A stretch of 64,000 nucleotides of DNA from Cynocephalus volans (lineage: Eukaryota > Chordata > Mammalia > Dermoptera > Cynocephalidae). Under the pieces are notes generated by a model. That model was not told the DNA's origin, ran no database searches, and saw only the letters and a list, made by a program, of their open reading frames with translations. Of the stretch, positions 1 to 28,104 are shown in pieces (the first letter of the stretch is position 1; every line of letters starts with the position of its first letter). The stretch spans positions 17,036,524 through 17,100,523 of the forward strand of contig NC_084472.1 in NCBI RefSeq assembly GCF_027409185.1. The letters run 5' to 3'. The translations under genes were made by a program, and so were the position numbers.

Positions 1-744
1 TACCATCGTTTTTATGATCTGCTTTTTCCTTAGTATCATTTTCTTTCACCTCTGGCAGGTTTGAGGCCATGATGCACTGATCTAATCAGACTATTCACAA
101 AATCTTATCTGCTATATTGAATGAGATGCATAAAAGAAGAAATTCAGTTAGTAAGCAAATTTGGAAAAATATTCATTTTTATGAATAACAAAAAACAAAT
201 ATAACAGTGAGATAAAATTTTTCATTTATTACTGAAGATTTTTTAAATTGAAATGCTAGTTAGGATATGAGAAACTGGTACTTCAGTCATTGCTGTTATT
301 TGGTGACATATCAAGAACAATAGAATTAATAAACTTTAAACAAGTAATTCTATTTCTTGGAATCCAGTCTAAGAAAATAAGTGGAAAATGTTAATAAGAA
401 AAATAGTAAAATGATTAATAATGGATTAAGATGGTGGATTATAGATAATTTTTGTCTTCTAAATTTTTGGAAATTATAATTTTGTTCCTTTTAGAATAAA
501 AAACTGTAAATTGTGAAGAAAAAAATGAACATTGCCTTTGTGAAAGATCACTTTGTGTGCTTTATAAGTAAATGATTTCCTCAATCTCTCAGCTACTCAG
601 TATCTCATTTCCCGTTGTCATTGCACCCACATCATTCCAACATCTGTGAAGAAATAATTTGATGGAAAATATTTTGATTTGGCTATAAAAGTGTAGTCAG
701 TACCCACGTGAGCACGAGCACATTGTTTCCTTTCTAGAAAACCT

Positions 745-1050
745 GCGGTGTCTCACCAGTGACTGCAGAGTGAGGCTCAGACTCCATAGCCTGGCGTTCA
801 AAATCCTCCCGACCTCTTCTCAACCTTGCTGCCCTCTTCCCCTTCTGTTATTCTTGTCATACTCTATTCAGGCTCACATGTGCTTATTAATTAATTAATT
901 CCACAAATGTCGACGGTCTGCTCTGTGCCAGGAAGAGTCTAAGGCCCTCAGGATAAAGAGGGGTGCAAAAAACCTAAAACGGTGGCTGCCCTTGCAGACC
1001 GTCTGCTATGGAGGTGGAAATAGACATTAATCAAAGAAATTAGATGGAAA
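745..1050 (+). repeat. L2 fragments
   Basis: The sequence 'ggcgttcaaaatcctcccga' and, further on, 'tctgctctgtgccaggaaga', 'ctgcccttgcagaccgtctg' resemble two L2 segments. Confidence 0.5.
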
Positions 1051-1849
1051 ATGACAAGAGTGTTACGAGCCTGAATGCAGGGGGCTCTGGCCTAGTTTTG
1101 GGGTCAGAGATCATCCCTGAAGAAGTGACATTTGCACTGAAATCTGTTGATGACTCACAGTTACCTAGACAAAGAGGTAGTGTGTTAGGACTGCCAACTA
1201 AGATGCCTCTCTTTCCCTGCTCTAGAAGTAGACATGCATGATCCAGCCATGCCAGTCAGTCAGCTGGGCTACAAGTCAAATCCTGAATAGAGTGGACTGA
1301 GGGCAGAAAGCAACTGAAACTGCCACACCCTGCCCACTGTGCCCTGAAGAAGCTGTGCATTGGTGCCCGCCTTCCACTCTCCTGAGCTACTCCGTTCCTG
1401 CCCTGCCCCAGGCCTGGTCATCCAGCTTCTCCTTTGATTTTGTGAATCAGACAGTGTCCTTCCATTTCTTTTAGCTGAGTTAGTCTTGGTTGCTCGCTGC
1501 TAAAGAAAGAACCAAAACTCACATAGAGTGCGAGGTTCCCAGACAGGAGGAAGCTCAAAAACCCCATAGTGGGAGGGGACATCCCCAAAACCTATTCACT
1601 TGCCCTTTTTCTGGAATATTCCCCTCTCCATCTTCACACTTTGATTATATATGTATATAATACATGTAAGAAAGAAAATGAGAAGGGGGGTGGAAGGGGA
1701 AAGAGAAATGGATGGGAGGGGATAGTGGGAGATGGGAAAGGAGGAGAGAAGAGGATTCATGTCCTGCTTAGAAGTCTCTCCCCTACTGGAGAGTGAACGA
1801 CCTTCCCCTGAACTCCCAGAGCCAGCTCCTGTGGACTCACTAAATCCTG

Positions 1850-1995
1850 CCTTGGATTATTACGGCTGTCTGAGTGTCTGTCTTGCTCCCCTTGCTGGGT
1901 AGGAAGCTCCTTGAGGAAGGGATCTTGTCAAATTCCTCATTTTCACCTCCATAGCACCTGGGTCCTGAGTCTTAACTTAGTAGGTGCCAAAAAGA
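1850..1995 (+). repeat. L2 3' end fragment
   Basis: The sequence 'aggaagctccttgaggaagg', 'cctccatagcacctgggtcc' and 'agtaggtgccaaaaagatat' follows the L2 3' terminus. Confidence 0.6.
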
Positions 1996-2214
1996 TATTG
2001 GTTGTTTGATATAACTTGGAGGGGAAAAAAGGTCTCCAAAACTCAGAGAGATAAAAGGAGAGGCAGCAAATCTAGCAATATTTAGCTTAATTATACATTG
2101 ATGGTGACCTACTAACAAGGTCCCATATGACGTAACTTAGAATTAAAATGTAATTATTCTTTAAGACGGATCACATTACCAAGGTTTTTGTGTCTTGCTT
2201 TTTTTGGCCAAATG

Positions 2215-2375
2215 TCCTAACAGGACAGTGTTGCATTTAAGGGGCAGAGAGAACGGAGTTCAAGTTCTGTCTCTACCACCTACTGACTTGAGTAGTTCAT
2301 GTAGCCTTGGACCTTGAACCTTGGGTTCCTTTTCTGTGAACTGCTGATAATAATATTACCTAAAAGACAGGATCA
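2215..2375 (+). repeat. MIR SINE
   Basis: The sequence 'ggagttcaagttctgtctct', 'acttgagtagttcatgtagc' and 'ttgggttccttttctgtgaa' has the tRNA-like core order of MIR. Confidence 0.75.
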
Positions 2376-2439
2376 TAATAAAGCCCTTATTTCAGTAGCT
2401 GGCAAGACATTATTAAAATTTTATAAATATTTTTAATGG

Positions 2440-2870
2440 TATTATAAAATTTCTTGAGCATATTTAGCCATAATCTACTTAACCACTGTCTTGTTTTTAG
2501 ACATTGATTAACTATTTTACTATTTTAAATAATTTTGCAAACATAGATCTTAGGGTGGGGGCTTTTAATTAAATTTATATTGATTTGTTCAAGAAGTGGA
2601 ATTATTATATCAAAAAGAAACTCTATGGCTCTTGATATATATAATCAAACAACTTTTCAAAAAGGCAAAACCATTTTATCTTCCCACCAATAACTATGAG
2701 CATTCCCACTTCATCATGCTCCTATAAGGATTTTGTGGGGAATTTTTTAATTTGCAAATCTATTTGATAGGCAGAAAATACTATCTTATTTGTATTCATG
2801 TTTTTGATTATTAATGAGGTTGGACATATTTTCCAGGTATTTTCAAAGTAGTTTTGGTTTTTTTTCCTTT
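2440..2870 (-). mobile_element. L1M fragment, antisense, overlapping the CLUL1 3' region
   Basis: The order 'aagtggaattattatatca', 'cttttcaaaaaggcaaaacc', 'cttcccaccaataactatga', 'gataggcagaaaatactatc' and 'aatgaggttggacatatttt' is that of a reversed, old L1 ORF2 end. It begins about 50 bases past the CLUL1 stop codon, so the 3' UTR beyond about 2870 is probably L1-derived. Confidence 0.7.
2746..2751 (-). terminator. CLUL1: Candidate CLUL1 poly(A) signal (ATTAAA)
   Basis: The minus strand reads ATTAAA about 170 bases past the CLUL1 stop codon, inside an antisense L1M fragment. It is a recognised variant hexamer, but other AT-rich hexamers occur nearby. This is an inference from position only. 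Confidence 0.25.
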
Positions 2871-2920
2871 TAGGAATCATCTATTCCTGTCAACAAAGCA
2901 TTCCTAATCAGGCACTCTGC

Positions 2921-19057
<16,137 letters not shown>

Positions 19058-20639
19058 TTAGGTTAGTTTCTGTTGACATCAATTGAAAACACATGGTGCT
19101 CCAGAGCATTTTTCTGTCCATTTTTCTTTATGACTTTAGACAACTTATGCTCATGTGCCTGGGACATGAGGAAGCTTGAAATATAAGTTAAACAAACAAA
19201 TAAGCCTGAGTCCCTATTTGGTTTACATTCTTCATGACAGTTAAATAAGGTCATCCTCTGAAGTACTTGAAATTCAAGGTAATGGATAGAATGGACAACA
19301 GCCCCATAGAGTCCACACTTGGTTTGATTTTCTTATCAACAGTAAACATCTCTAAACACAGACTTAATTAGAACATGTCAGAGGGGATTTTTTTTTTCCC
19401 CTCCAAAATTGAGTCTTCAAGTGAGTTTTTACCGAGGTGCTTCACTAATTTTTTTATGAAAGCAAAAACACACAGTTTTCTCATACTTATAAAATCCACG
19501 ATGCTATATGAATAGTGCACAATTAAATTTTCTTCTCAAATAAAGATTTTTAAGCTTAATTTGATATACATTAGTTATGAATATTCCAGATACAAAGGTT
19601 AAAAACTTTACCAAGAAAAGTTCAATAAATTTTAAAAACTGTATGCTCTCATAAAATTAAATCTATAAAATAAGTTAGGTTATCTTAACTTGCCCCGAAG
19701 GGGATACTTATCTGCTTTATGTATATTTGCTCTTTTTTTAAAAAAAAACCTCCATTATTTGATGAACATTTGGGATGTCTTTTTAGTTCAATAATAAAAT
19801 AACAGCTGTACTAGTAGCCACACAGTTATCACTTTTTATATATGTCATTTGAACTAGCTCTTCTCTTTCTATTCATATCCAATTTACCCAATTAAACTTT
19901 TTAACATAGCATATTTACCACTAACTTTGCAATATTTCCCCAGTGAAGATACCACCAGCTTCTGGAAGGACCTCCACTTTCCTCTGATTTAATGTTCATC
20001 CGTGTCAGGGATTTAGCCTTGTTCTAGTCATTTGATGACACAGTTCTTAATCCTATTAACCCAACATTTTGAGATTAAGCGTATGGTTTAAATTTAAATT
20101 TGGTAGGGTTTAGAAAGAAACACTAGAGGGCAAGCTATGCACACGATCAGGAACAATGACCTTGGGTTACCTTATTTTACACAAATAAGTCTTGATAGGA
20201 CAAATTAAAGCCTTAAAAAATATTTTTTAACTTTGCAATTTATGATACGTGTGTTTCTATTAGACAAAACAAATGTCTTAGATTGGAAATATAAGCAACA
20301 ATGTGAAAGCAAGTAAACTCAGATAAAACATTTTGAAGGAGTTATTTATATAGTCATTTGGCATTTTTGGACTATATGAAGTGTTACAACTAGATAAAGT
20401 GATAAAACCACTTTTAACTAAAGTGATGAAACCTAGCATTTGAATAACGTAATAGTTGAATATTTCAGGCCCACTACAATTTGCTGATTGATTGACTGAA
20501 CTGAAAATGTGGCACCTAAAAATTCATTTAAAAACAACATGCAGAGCTGTCAGTCTCAGTAGCCAGCTCAAGAATCTACAATGATGGTCTCTCTAGCTAC
20601 TGAAATCTCAAGATCATCTTGGGCTCCCTTGGAAAGTTA

Positions 20640-20790
20640 CTTTTTAAAAATTTTTTGTACATACTTGTGGGGTACAGCATTGAATATCAATACTTGTGTG
20701 CAAAATGTGATGCTCAAATCAGAGTAATTACTATACAATATTACACAATGTAATCATTTTTGTGGACCTTTACCAGTTTCTTGCTAACTA
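20640..20790 (-). mobile_element. L1 3' UTR fragment, antisense
   Basis: The sequence 'acatacttgtggggtacagc' and 'gatgctcaaatcagagtaat' is the reverse complement of an L1MA/PB-type 3' end. It is related to the tail of the L1 that ends at 36.2 kb. Confidence 0.65.
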
Positions 20791-22379
20791 GCCAATTACT
20801 ATTATTACTTATTATGTGTTCAGTACTTTTTCTAAGTGGATCAGACTTTGATAATTTGGAACTGGTCCACCTGCCTTTTGGCGGCCCTTAGAAGTCGGTC
20901 CTTGTCTCTGAGCAACACGCAGTCTGGAGTTCGTCTCCCCTCTGCCCGGGCACAGAGAGTGAGCAATCACAGGACACACACTCAAAGTCCAGTCCACGTC
21001 CCATTTCAGCTGTTACGATTACCCGGTAATTCTCTCTTTTAGTTGGATACCTCAGCTCTGTTGGAAAACAGATCTGTCAGTGCAAAGCAAAACTTGAACA
21101 ATTAGTATTTTCAACAGCCTAATGTCACTTGCGCAGCTATAATCCACACCTGTAAACAGAGGTGTCCTATTCTGAGAGATGGGTTGGCCTCTGAAGGAAG
21201 CAGCATTTTGAGTATTTTTCTCAGGAAGAGAAGAATTCAGGAAAAGTAAATTATAGGAGATTGTTCAGTTCTAATCTGACTCTGCAAACTCTTGCTCATT
21301 AGTTTGCTGCTGTCCAAGTTTGGGCCATTTGAAGTCATGGCTGACATCCGCACATTCTTTTTCAAAAACGCAATTTTGTTGAAAGTAGAGCCAGTTGTTT
21401 AGCAAGTCCAGTGGCTCACTCTCTAGTAGCAGAATTTTTCTTTACTTCATGTTCCCCCTTTAAGTGTAATTTCTGAGAACAGAACATTATTGCTAATTAG
21501 CAGTAATTACTTTTAAAATATCTTGAAGCTTCCATAAAGATTCTCTCTCTAATTACCTCATCTGTTTTCACAGCTGCCATTTTGTTCTTAATACTTCATG
21601 TGAATCCAGTTACATTCATAATTATGACATCATTATGCTCAAGATTTAAGTGGATTATAAAATATTATAGAGAGCTGGTTGATAATTAAGGAGACCTAGA
21701 AACAAGGTCATCTTAATTAAGAAAGACAGCAAGAGGACGCATGTGGTAGCAAATGAGAAATGGAGGAGTAGGACAGATGGACTTCAAAATTTCAGATTTA
21801 TTGTTGCTAAGTTCAGGCTTGGACGGGGCATCTTAGGTATGTGGCCATCATGGACTAGCTAAAATGTCATCCCTGAGTCACACTGCCCACCCGGCCACTG
21901 GCATAGCCAGACAACCTCTGGGCCTCCCAGTGGGACACTTGGCAGGCGGCAGATCATTCATGCTGTGCCCTACGTGGAGCCAACTCCAGGATATGATGTC
22001 AATGGCCCCTGCGGTTGTGTAACGCAGGAGTCCTGCATGTGTCCTGCAGACAAGCTGGGATTTGCTGTTTTGCACCAGTAAGGTCGGAAAGGGAAGGAAA
22101 GAGAGCATATCTCTTGTGAGTTCTCCACAACTGAGATTCCTGGAGTCATACCTTGAATTTTGTAAGGTGAGAAATGGGAGAGTGAGGGGCCAGGAGCGTT
22201 ACGCTGGTTGAAGTCCCTCCACGGTAACAAGAGGCAGTCCTCCTTCCTGCGCCCACCAAAAAAAAAAAAAAAATGTCAAGGGGGGAATGCAGGAGAGAAG
22301 TAAAACAAAAGACAAAAATGTAAACATCTAAATAAATTACTCATGTGCATTATAATAGTAATTAATTTCACCAGACTTA

Positions 22380-22450
22380 TTCCTCCCTCCCTCCCTTTAT
22401 TCCATCCTTCCTTCTTTCCTTATCCTCATTCATTCAGCCATTCATTTAAT
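22380..22450. repeat. Pyrimidine-rich simple repeat
   Basis: This is an imperfect tccc/ttcc tract with cattcattcagccattcatt at its end. An A-run occurs just upstream at 22257-22273. Confidence 0.8.
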
Positions 22451-22544
22451 AAACTTAAAGGACATGATTCACAATAATAAGCACAATTTTAGAAGTGGAG
22501 TAAAAATACTCATTTAAAAATTGCCCCCTTTGCAGGCAGAGGTT

Positions 22545-22870
22545 GGCTAGCTCACTTGACAGGAAGGGCCAGTGGTGTAGTATAAAGATCACTGATTTAA
22601 GAGATAAAGTTCCATCAGAGTCCCTGCCCACTGTCATCTCATGAGCCTGCGAACTTGGACCTTGGTGTCCTCACCTAAAAATGAGAGTGTTAGGAGAAAT
22701 CTCTTATTCTCTAAGCTTCAACTAGTTGGAGTATAATAAATGAGTTGAAGCAATCTGTAAAATGAAAACTTACAGCTACCTTATCTCTTTTATAGAGTTG
22801 CTGAGCAGGTCAAATTAGTTAATACAAATGAAAATGTTTTGTTGAGCCATAAAGTAATGTAATTGGAAGG
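22545..22870 (+). repeat. MIR SINE
   Basis: The sequence 'ggccagtggtgtagtataaa', 'gcgaacttggaccttggtgt' and 'agttgctgagcaggtcaaat' preserves the MIR order, with a diverged middle. Confidence 0.6.
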
Positions 22871-23199
22871 TAGACTATAACCTCTTTAAAAAATTCAGAC
22901 TAAACTAAAATTATTATTTTAGGCTCATATAACATAGAAAGCAAAAGTAGACATTGAATTCAGACTTCAAACTCTTTCTTGAAAAAGATCAAGTTTAAAT
23001 ACAATATGAGGAAATTACACCCCACTTAACCTCATCATGAAACCAAAATCTATCTGTTTAGACCAGCACCACACAAATTTAACTACTTATCAGGATGTAT
23101 ATAAATATTAAATACACTCTGAAATTTCCTGTACACCCAACATAGTGCTTCCCTTGCTCCCAGCAAGTTCAGCTCTTAGAATAGTTTATTTAACATAAT

Positions 23200-24030
23200 A
23201 AAAATGTTATTTGTTATGTTCCACACACTGAGGATACGGTGGTCTCTGCTCTCTAGGTGCTCACCGTTGCATTCTAACATGAGGGAACTGGCCGATACAC
23301 AAATAAATAAATACATAAACAAGAACGTATCAGAGAATGAAAACTGTTATAAAGAAAATAAAATGGGAGTAATGCGGTAGGGAGTAACTTAGAAAAGGAG
23401 CGATTACTTGGGATAGGTGGCCAAGGAAGGTCTCTCTGGAGAGTGGACTTCTAATATGATTCCCGAGAGCAGGACCCGCTACATGATTTGTAGGGCCCAG
23501 TGCAAAATGAAAATGTGAGACCCGTGTTAAAAAATTATTAAGATTTCAAGATGGCAATAGCAGAGCGTTAAAGCGAGTGGAGCCATTCCCAGTGCAGGTG
23601 CAGCTGGCACGTGCATGAAGCTGGCGCCGCCTGAAAGACAAGCAGCGGGGCCTCTTCCAAGATCTGAGCAGGAGCTTTCCTGCAGACGGAAGGGAAGAGC
23701 GAGGCTGGGAACAGACTGGCGACTTTAAGGAACAGAAAAGGGGCCAACGTGTCAGAGTGCAGAGAGAGAAGGAGAATTAAATGTTAGGTGAAGAGGCAGA
23801 AAAAGAAGTTAGATTTTTTTTTTTTTTAAAGGGAGATGGGATATCATGGTGGAGGATTTTACAAAGGACAATGATATGATGTGATTTGCTGGTTTTAAAA
23901 GACCGTGTGGCTGTCCTGTGGAGAACGGATTATGGGCAAATGAAGTGCAAGTGAAACCAGTTAGGAAGCTGTTTTCATCACCAGGAAAGAGATCATGGTG
24001 GCACCTTGGAGGGTGAGGTCAGTTTGGGAT
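23200..24030 (+). repeat. Long L2 segment interrupted by another repeat
   Basis: The first part, 'ggatacggtggtctctgctc' to 'ggaaggtctctctggagagt', and the second part, 'aaggaacagaaaaggggcca', 'atatgatgtgatttgctggt', 'ccagttaggaagctgtt', are colinear L2. Between about 23475 and 23650 lies an unrelated repeat starting 'gtagggcccagtgcaaaatg', inserted later. Confidence 0.65.
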
Positions 24031-24129
24031 TTACTGTGGAGACAGGACTGGACTGAGCAGAACCAAGGACGGCTGCTGGGCTTCGGGCTTGAGCTCCGGG
24101 TGGGGTGATGCGGTTCTGAGGTGAGACCC

Positions 24130-24200
24130 GCCGCTGCGCTGGCTGTGGCCGTGGGCGGGGCCGTGGCCGTGAACTTGGCCGTGGGCGTGGCCGCTGCCCT
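24130..24200. repeat. ggccgtg-type short minisatellite
   Basis: Six or seven imperfect repeats of ggccgtggg/ggccgtg make this short patch GC-rich and generate repetitive frames (Ala-Val on plus, Pro-Arg on minus). Confidence 0.8.
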
Positions 24201-24399
24201 CGCTCACCTGCCCTGGACTCCCAGGGCATCCAGGATCTCACTCTCACTCCCAGTGGGAATTTTTGTTGCTAAAGTCATCAAGGAGCTACTGATTACCAAA
24301 TCCACTGGTTACTTTTTTTTTTTTTTTTTTTTTTAATTCTCTTTCTTACTTGCCCTCCATGTAACGTTCGGGGCAGTTGACCAGCAACCTTTTCTTAAA

Positions 24400-24930
24400 G
24401 CATCTCCTCCTTTGGTGTTCATGATGCCGTTCTCCCCTATCGCTCAGACTTCCCTTTTATCTATAGCAGGACAGGGCTGCCTTCCCCTTCTCCCTTTTCA
24501 TTCTCACCGTTCCCCCCACCCCCACCCCCACCACCGGACAAGTTAGCAGACCCAAGACTCCTGCTCAGGCTCTTCGCGGACCCCTCCTCCTGGGCCCCAC
24601 CCGTAGCTATTGACATTCCCTAGGGCTTGGTCCTCTTTCTCCTGCCTGGGTGCCCTCTCGGGACGGTGTTACCCAGAACTGCAGACACGCAAGGGTGGCC
24701 TTCACTGGCTGTCCCTCTGTCTGCGTGGCCCACAGGGACGTCGGGTTCGACAGTTCCTAATCCAGCTTTTTCCCCTCAAGCTCGCCCTGCCATATCTCCC
24801 TGTCACCAGATCCAGACATTTGGGACTCATTCCTGACCTCTCTCTCTCTCCTTTAATCCACTGGCCAACCCAAGCAGACTGCCAGATGGATCATATCCGG
24901 GCCCATGTGATAAAAAGTCCACATGAGTCA
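24400..24930 (+). repeat. Probable L2 fragment
   Basis: The sequence 'gggactcattcctgacctct', 'ctctcctttaatccactggc' and 'gccagatggatcatatccgg' resembles the L2 ORF2 end. Frames here (118 and 69 codons) are shadows. Confidence 0.45.
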
Positions 24931-25779
24931 ATAGCTGTAGAAGTGCTGAGCTTTAGAATTCAGTAAAAGCATATAGAAATCAGTTGACCATTGGGGCAAA
25001 CAAGTGAAATTATGCATGCTTAAAAAATAAAATTGTTCTTTAGATTTTGGCTACATTATTATGACCCTGGCAAGTGTGTTTCGATTTGGTTCTCTATCTC
25101 CATGACAATAGGATGGGCCAATACAGTAAGTATGAATGGTAACTGTCACCAATCCCAAAGACCGATGGAGGAATAAATCATTCTATCAGTTGTACAGTAA
25201 CATTTAAGTCTCACCTCCTGATTCATAATAGACTTAGTAGTTGCAAGTCCAAATTAACTAAGAAAGTGCAAACAGGAGCCATCATATATCAGCGTATATC
25301 AGAATTAATATCAGAATATATCACTGGACTTGTTAAAGTTCTCCTGAGCAAATCAGACTTTCTTTATATGGAAAAAAAAAGGATTCTTCTTGTGTACGGA
25401 CTGTAGATTTTTGGAGGATGAGGACAGCTGAGCAAGACCATTATAATGGCTAAAGAAATTATACACATATTTTGTAGATAGATCAAGAGTCCTTATAAAA
25501 GCTCTTTGTCATTGCCAGATTTTTACCTGAAAGGAGGCAAGAGACGTGTCAGAGTCCATGAAGGCAGATCACTTACCACGTTTGACAAAGCTTTAATATT
25601 GGACCACTTGCTAGCCAAAATGTCATGGAAGTTGTATTTTTTTAAAAATTAGAATTGTGAATTAATATGACTGTTTTCTTATGGTAGGTGAAAGAGAAGA
25701 ATTTTTTAAATTATGTGCCCACATTAAAAACAAAAAACACATTTCCCTGACCACCAAGACCAGATAATACCTAACAGAT

Positions 25780-26140
25780 TTTGCATCACCTGCTGTGTCC
25801 TGGAATGAAATAGAATTTATCTCATACGGTTCAGATGAAGGGATTTCAAGGACTGGGCTACTTTCCAGCTGTAGTGGGAATCCTTCACTGCTCTGAGGGC
25901 CGGGGCAAGGGGAGGAGACAGTGATTCTGAAGCCCAGTGAGAGCCAGAGCTGGAGCCGGGACAGGAGTGCCTGGTGGGAGCTGAAGTCCTCGAGGGGGAA
26001 CCCAGGAAACCAGCAGTCAGAGGTTGACCCCGGGGCACAGAGCAAGGCAGAGAAGTGGATGTGGAGCAGCTACAACAGAAACCCAGCACATCCTCACTCT
26101 GCTTTGGTCTGGCACTCGCACGATGGTTGATCTTTGTCAA
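25780..26140. repeat. Old repeat, copy 1 of an in-window pair
   Basis: Phrases 'agcccagtgagagccagagc' and 'ggggcacagagcaaggcaga' recur in altered form at 32230-32460 in the same orientation ('agcccagtgagtgctggagc', 'gaggcacaaagcaggacaga'). The family was not identified. Overlapping frames of 67-127 codons lack features. Confidence 0.4.
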
Positions 26141-26608
26141 CGTTTTTTAGGAGGAAGAACTGCAGTTCATCATCTGCACCGTGCAATTGGCAAACTACCC
26201 AGATACACACACAACTCCAGGGACTAGGTAGAGCTGTTGACTTGTTTTCTTTTCTCCTTACATCCTAGTTAATTTCTATAGATGAAGAGGCAACTGGATG
26301 AAGTGCACAAATGGTACAAAAGAAGTTTTAGGAATTATTACAAGCATTCTATGAACACTGCAAAGTAGTGGGAACTGAACGTGAATTGCCTTGCTGGGGG
26401 AGGGGGTGGGAGTGAAAAGAAGGCTAAAGAGAGAGATGCTCAAGAACGTTCCTGCTCTGAACATTCTGGGAACAGTCATCCCTCACATTAATTTATTTTT
26501 ATTTGTGTGTATATTTGATATTTTATTTATTTTTAATTTTTGTTTTAGATCATGTTTATTTTCACTTTTAAATTTAAAATTGTCAAGCTTAATGTATTTT
26601 TATTAAAT

Positions 26609-26619
26609 GTCTACATAGT

Positions 26620-26650
<31 letters not shown>

Positions 26651-28104
26651 ATTTATTTTTTTAATTTTATTTTGTCGATATACATTGTAGCTGATTATTG
26701 CTCCCCATCACCAAAACCTCCCTCCCTTCTCCCTCCCCCCCTCCCCCTCAACAATGTCCTTTCTGTTTGCTTGTTGTATCAACTTCAAATAATTGTGGTT
26801 GTTATATCTTCTTCCCCCCCCCCCGTTTGTGTGTGTGTGTGTGTATGTGTGTGTGTGAATTTATATATTAATTTTTAGCTCCCTCCAATAAGTGAGAACA
26901 TGTGGTATTTCTCTTTCTGTGCCTGACTTGTTTCACTTAATATAATTCTCTCAAGGTCCATCCATGTTGTTGCAAATGGCAGTATTTCATTCATTTTTAT
27001 AGCTGAGTAGTATTCCATTGTGTAGATGTACCACATTTTCCGTATCCACTCATCTGATGATGGGCATTTGGGCTGGTTCCAACTCTTGGCTATTGTAAAG
27101 AGTACTGCGATGAACATTGGGGAACAGGTATACCTTCGACTTGATGATTTCCATTCCTCTGGGTATATTCCCAACAGTGGGATGGCTGGGTCGTATGGTA
27201 TATCTATTTGCAATTGTTTAAGGAACCTCCATACCATTTTCCATAGAGGCTGCACCATTTTGCAGTCCCACCAACAATGTATGAGAGTTCCTTTTTCTCC
27301 GCAGCCTCGCCAGCATTTATCGTTCATAGTCTTTTGGATTTTAGCCATCCTAACTGGGGTTAGATGGTATCTCAATGTGGTTTTGATTTGCATTTCCCGG
27401 ATGCTGAGTGATGTTGAGCATTTTTTCATATGTCTGTTGGCCATTTGGATATCTTCCTTAGAGAAATGCCTACTTAGCTCTTTTGCCCATTTTTTAATTG
27501 GGTTGCTTGTTTTCTTCTTGTAAAGTTGTTTGAGTTCCTTATATATTCTGGATATTAATCCTTTGTCAGATATATATTTTGTAAATATTTTCTCCCACTC
27601 TGTTGGTTGTCTTTTAACTCTTTTAATTGTTTCTTTTGCTGTGCAGAAGCTTTTTAGTTTGATATAATCCCATTTGTTTATTTTTCCTTTGGTTGCCCGT
27701 GCTTTTGGGGTCGTATTCATGAAGTCTGTGCCCAGTCCTATTTCCTGAAGTGTTTCTCCTATGTTTTCTTTAAGAAGTTTTATTGTCTCAGGGTGTATAT
27801 TTAAATCCTTAATCCATTTTGAGTTGATTTTAGTATACGGTGAGAGGTATGGATCTAGTTTCATTCTCCTGCATATCGATATCCAGTTATCCCAGCACCA
27901 CTTGCTGAAGAGGCAGTCCCTTCCCCATTGAATAGGCTTGGTGCCTTTGTCAAAGATCAGATGGCAGTAAGTGTGTGGGTTGATTTCTGGATTCTCTATT
28001 CTATTCCATTGGTCAGTGTGTCTGTTTTTATGCCAGTACCATACTGTTTTGGTTATTATAGCTTTATAGTATAGCTTAAAGTCAGGTAGTCTACATAGTT
28101 TTAT
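26609..28104 (-). mobile_element. Young 5'-truncated L1 with perfect 16-bp target duplications
   Basis: The sequence gtctacatagttttat occurs at 26609-26624 and 28089-28104. The L1 between them is inverted, with its poly(T)/T-rich tail at the left. It carries the ORF2 C-terminal third. The frame is open from the truncated 5' end to the stop at 26875, and the product ends HMFSLIGGS. The Cys-rich motif [18 protein letters not shown] is intact. The 3' UTR has a (TG)n block, a C run and the cctccctccc polypyrimidine (polypurine in the element's sense). The apparent 329-residue gene here is this ORF2 fragment. No reverse-transcriptase core is present. Confidence 0.97.

Noticed and set aside
1-2920. 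Thymidylate synthase (TYMS) expected downstream of CLUL1
   Set aside because: No TYMS-like coding sequence or CpG island is recognisable here. If synteny holds it would lie beyond the left edge.
23993-24247. Arg/Pro-rich 84-codon frame
   Set aside because: It arises from the ggccgtg minisatellite read on the minus strand.
26875-27864. 329-codon minus-strand frame that looks like a gene
   Set aside because: It is the C-terminal part of L1 ORF2 in a truncated element with target duplications, not a host gene.
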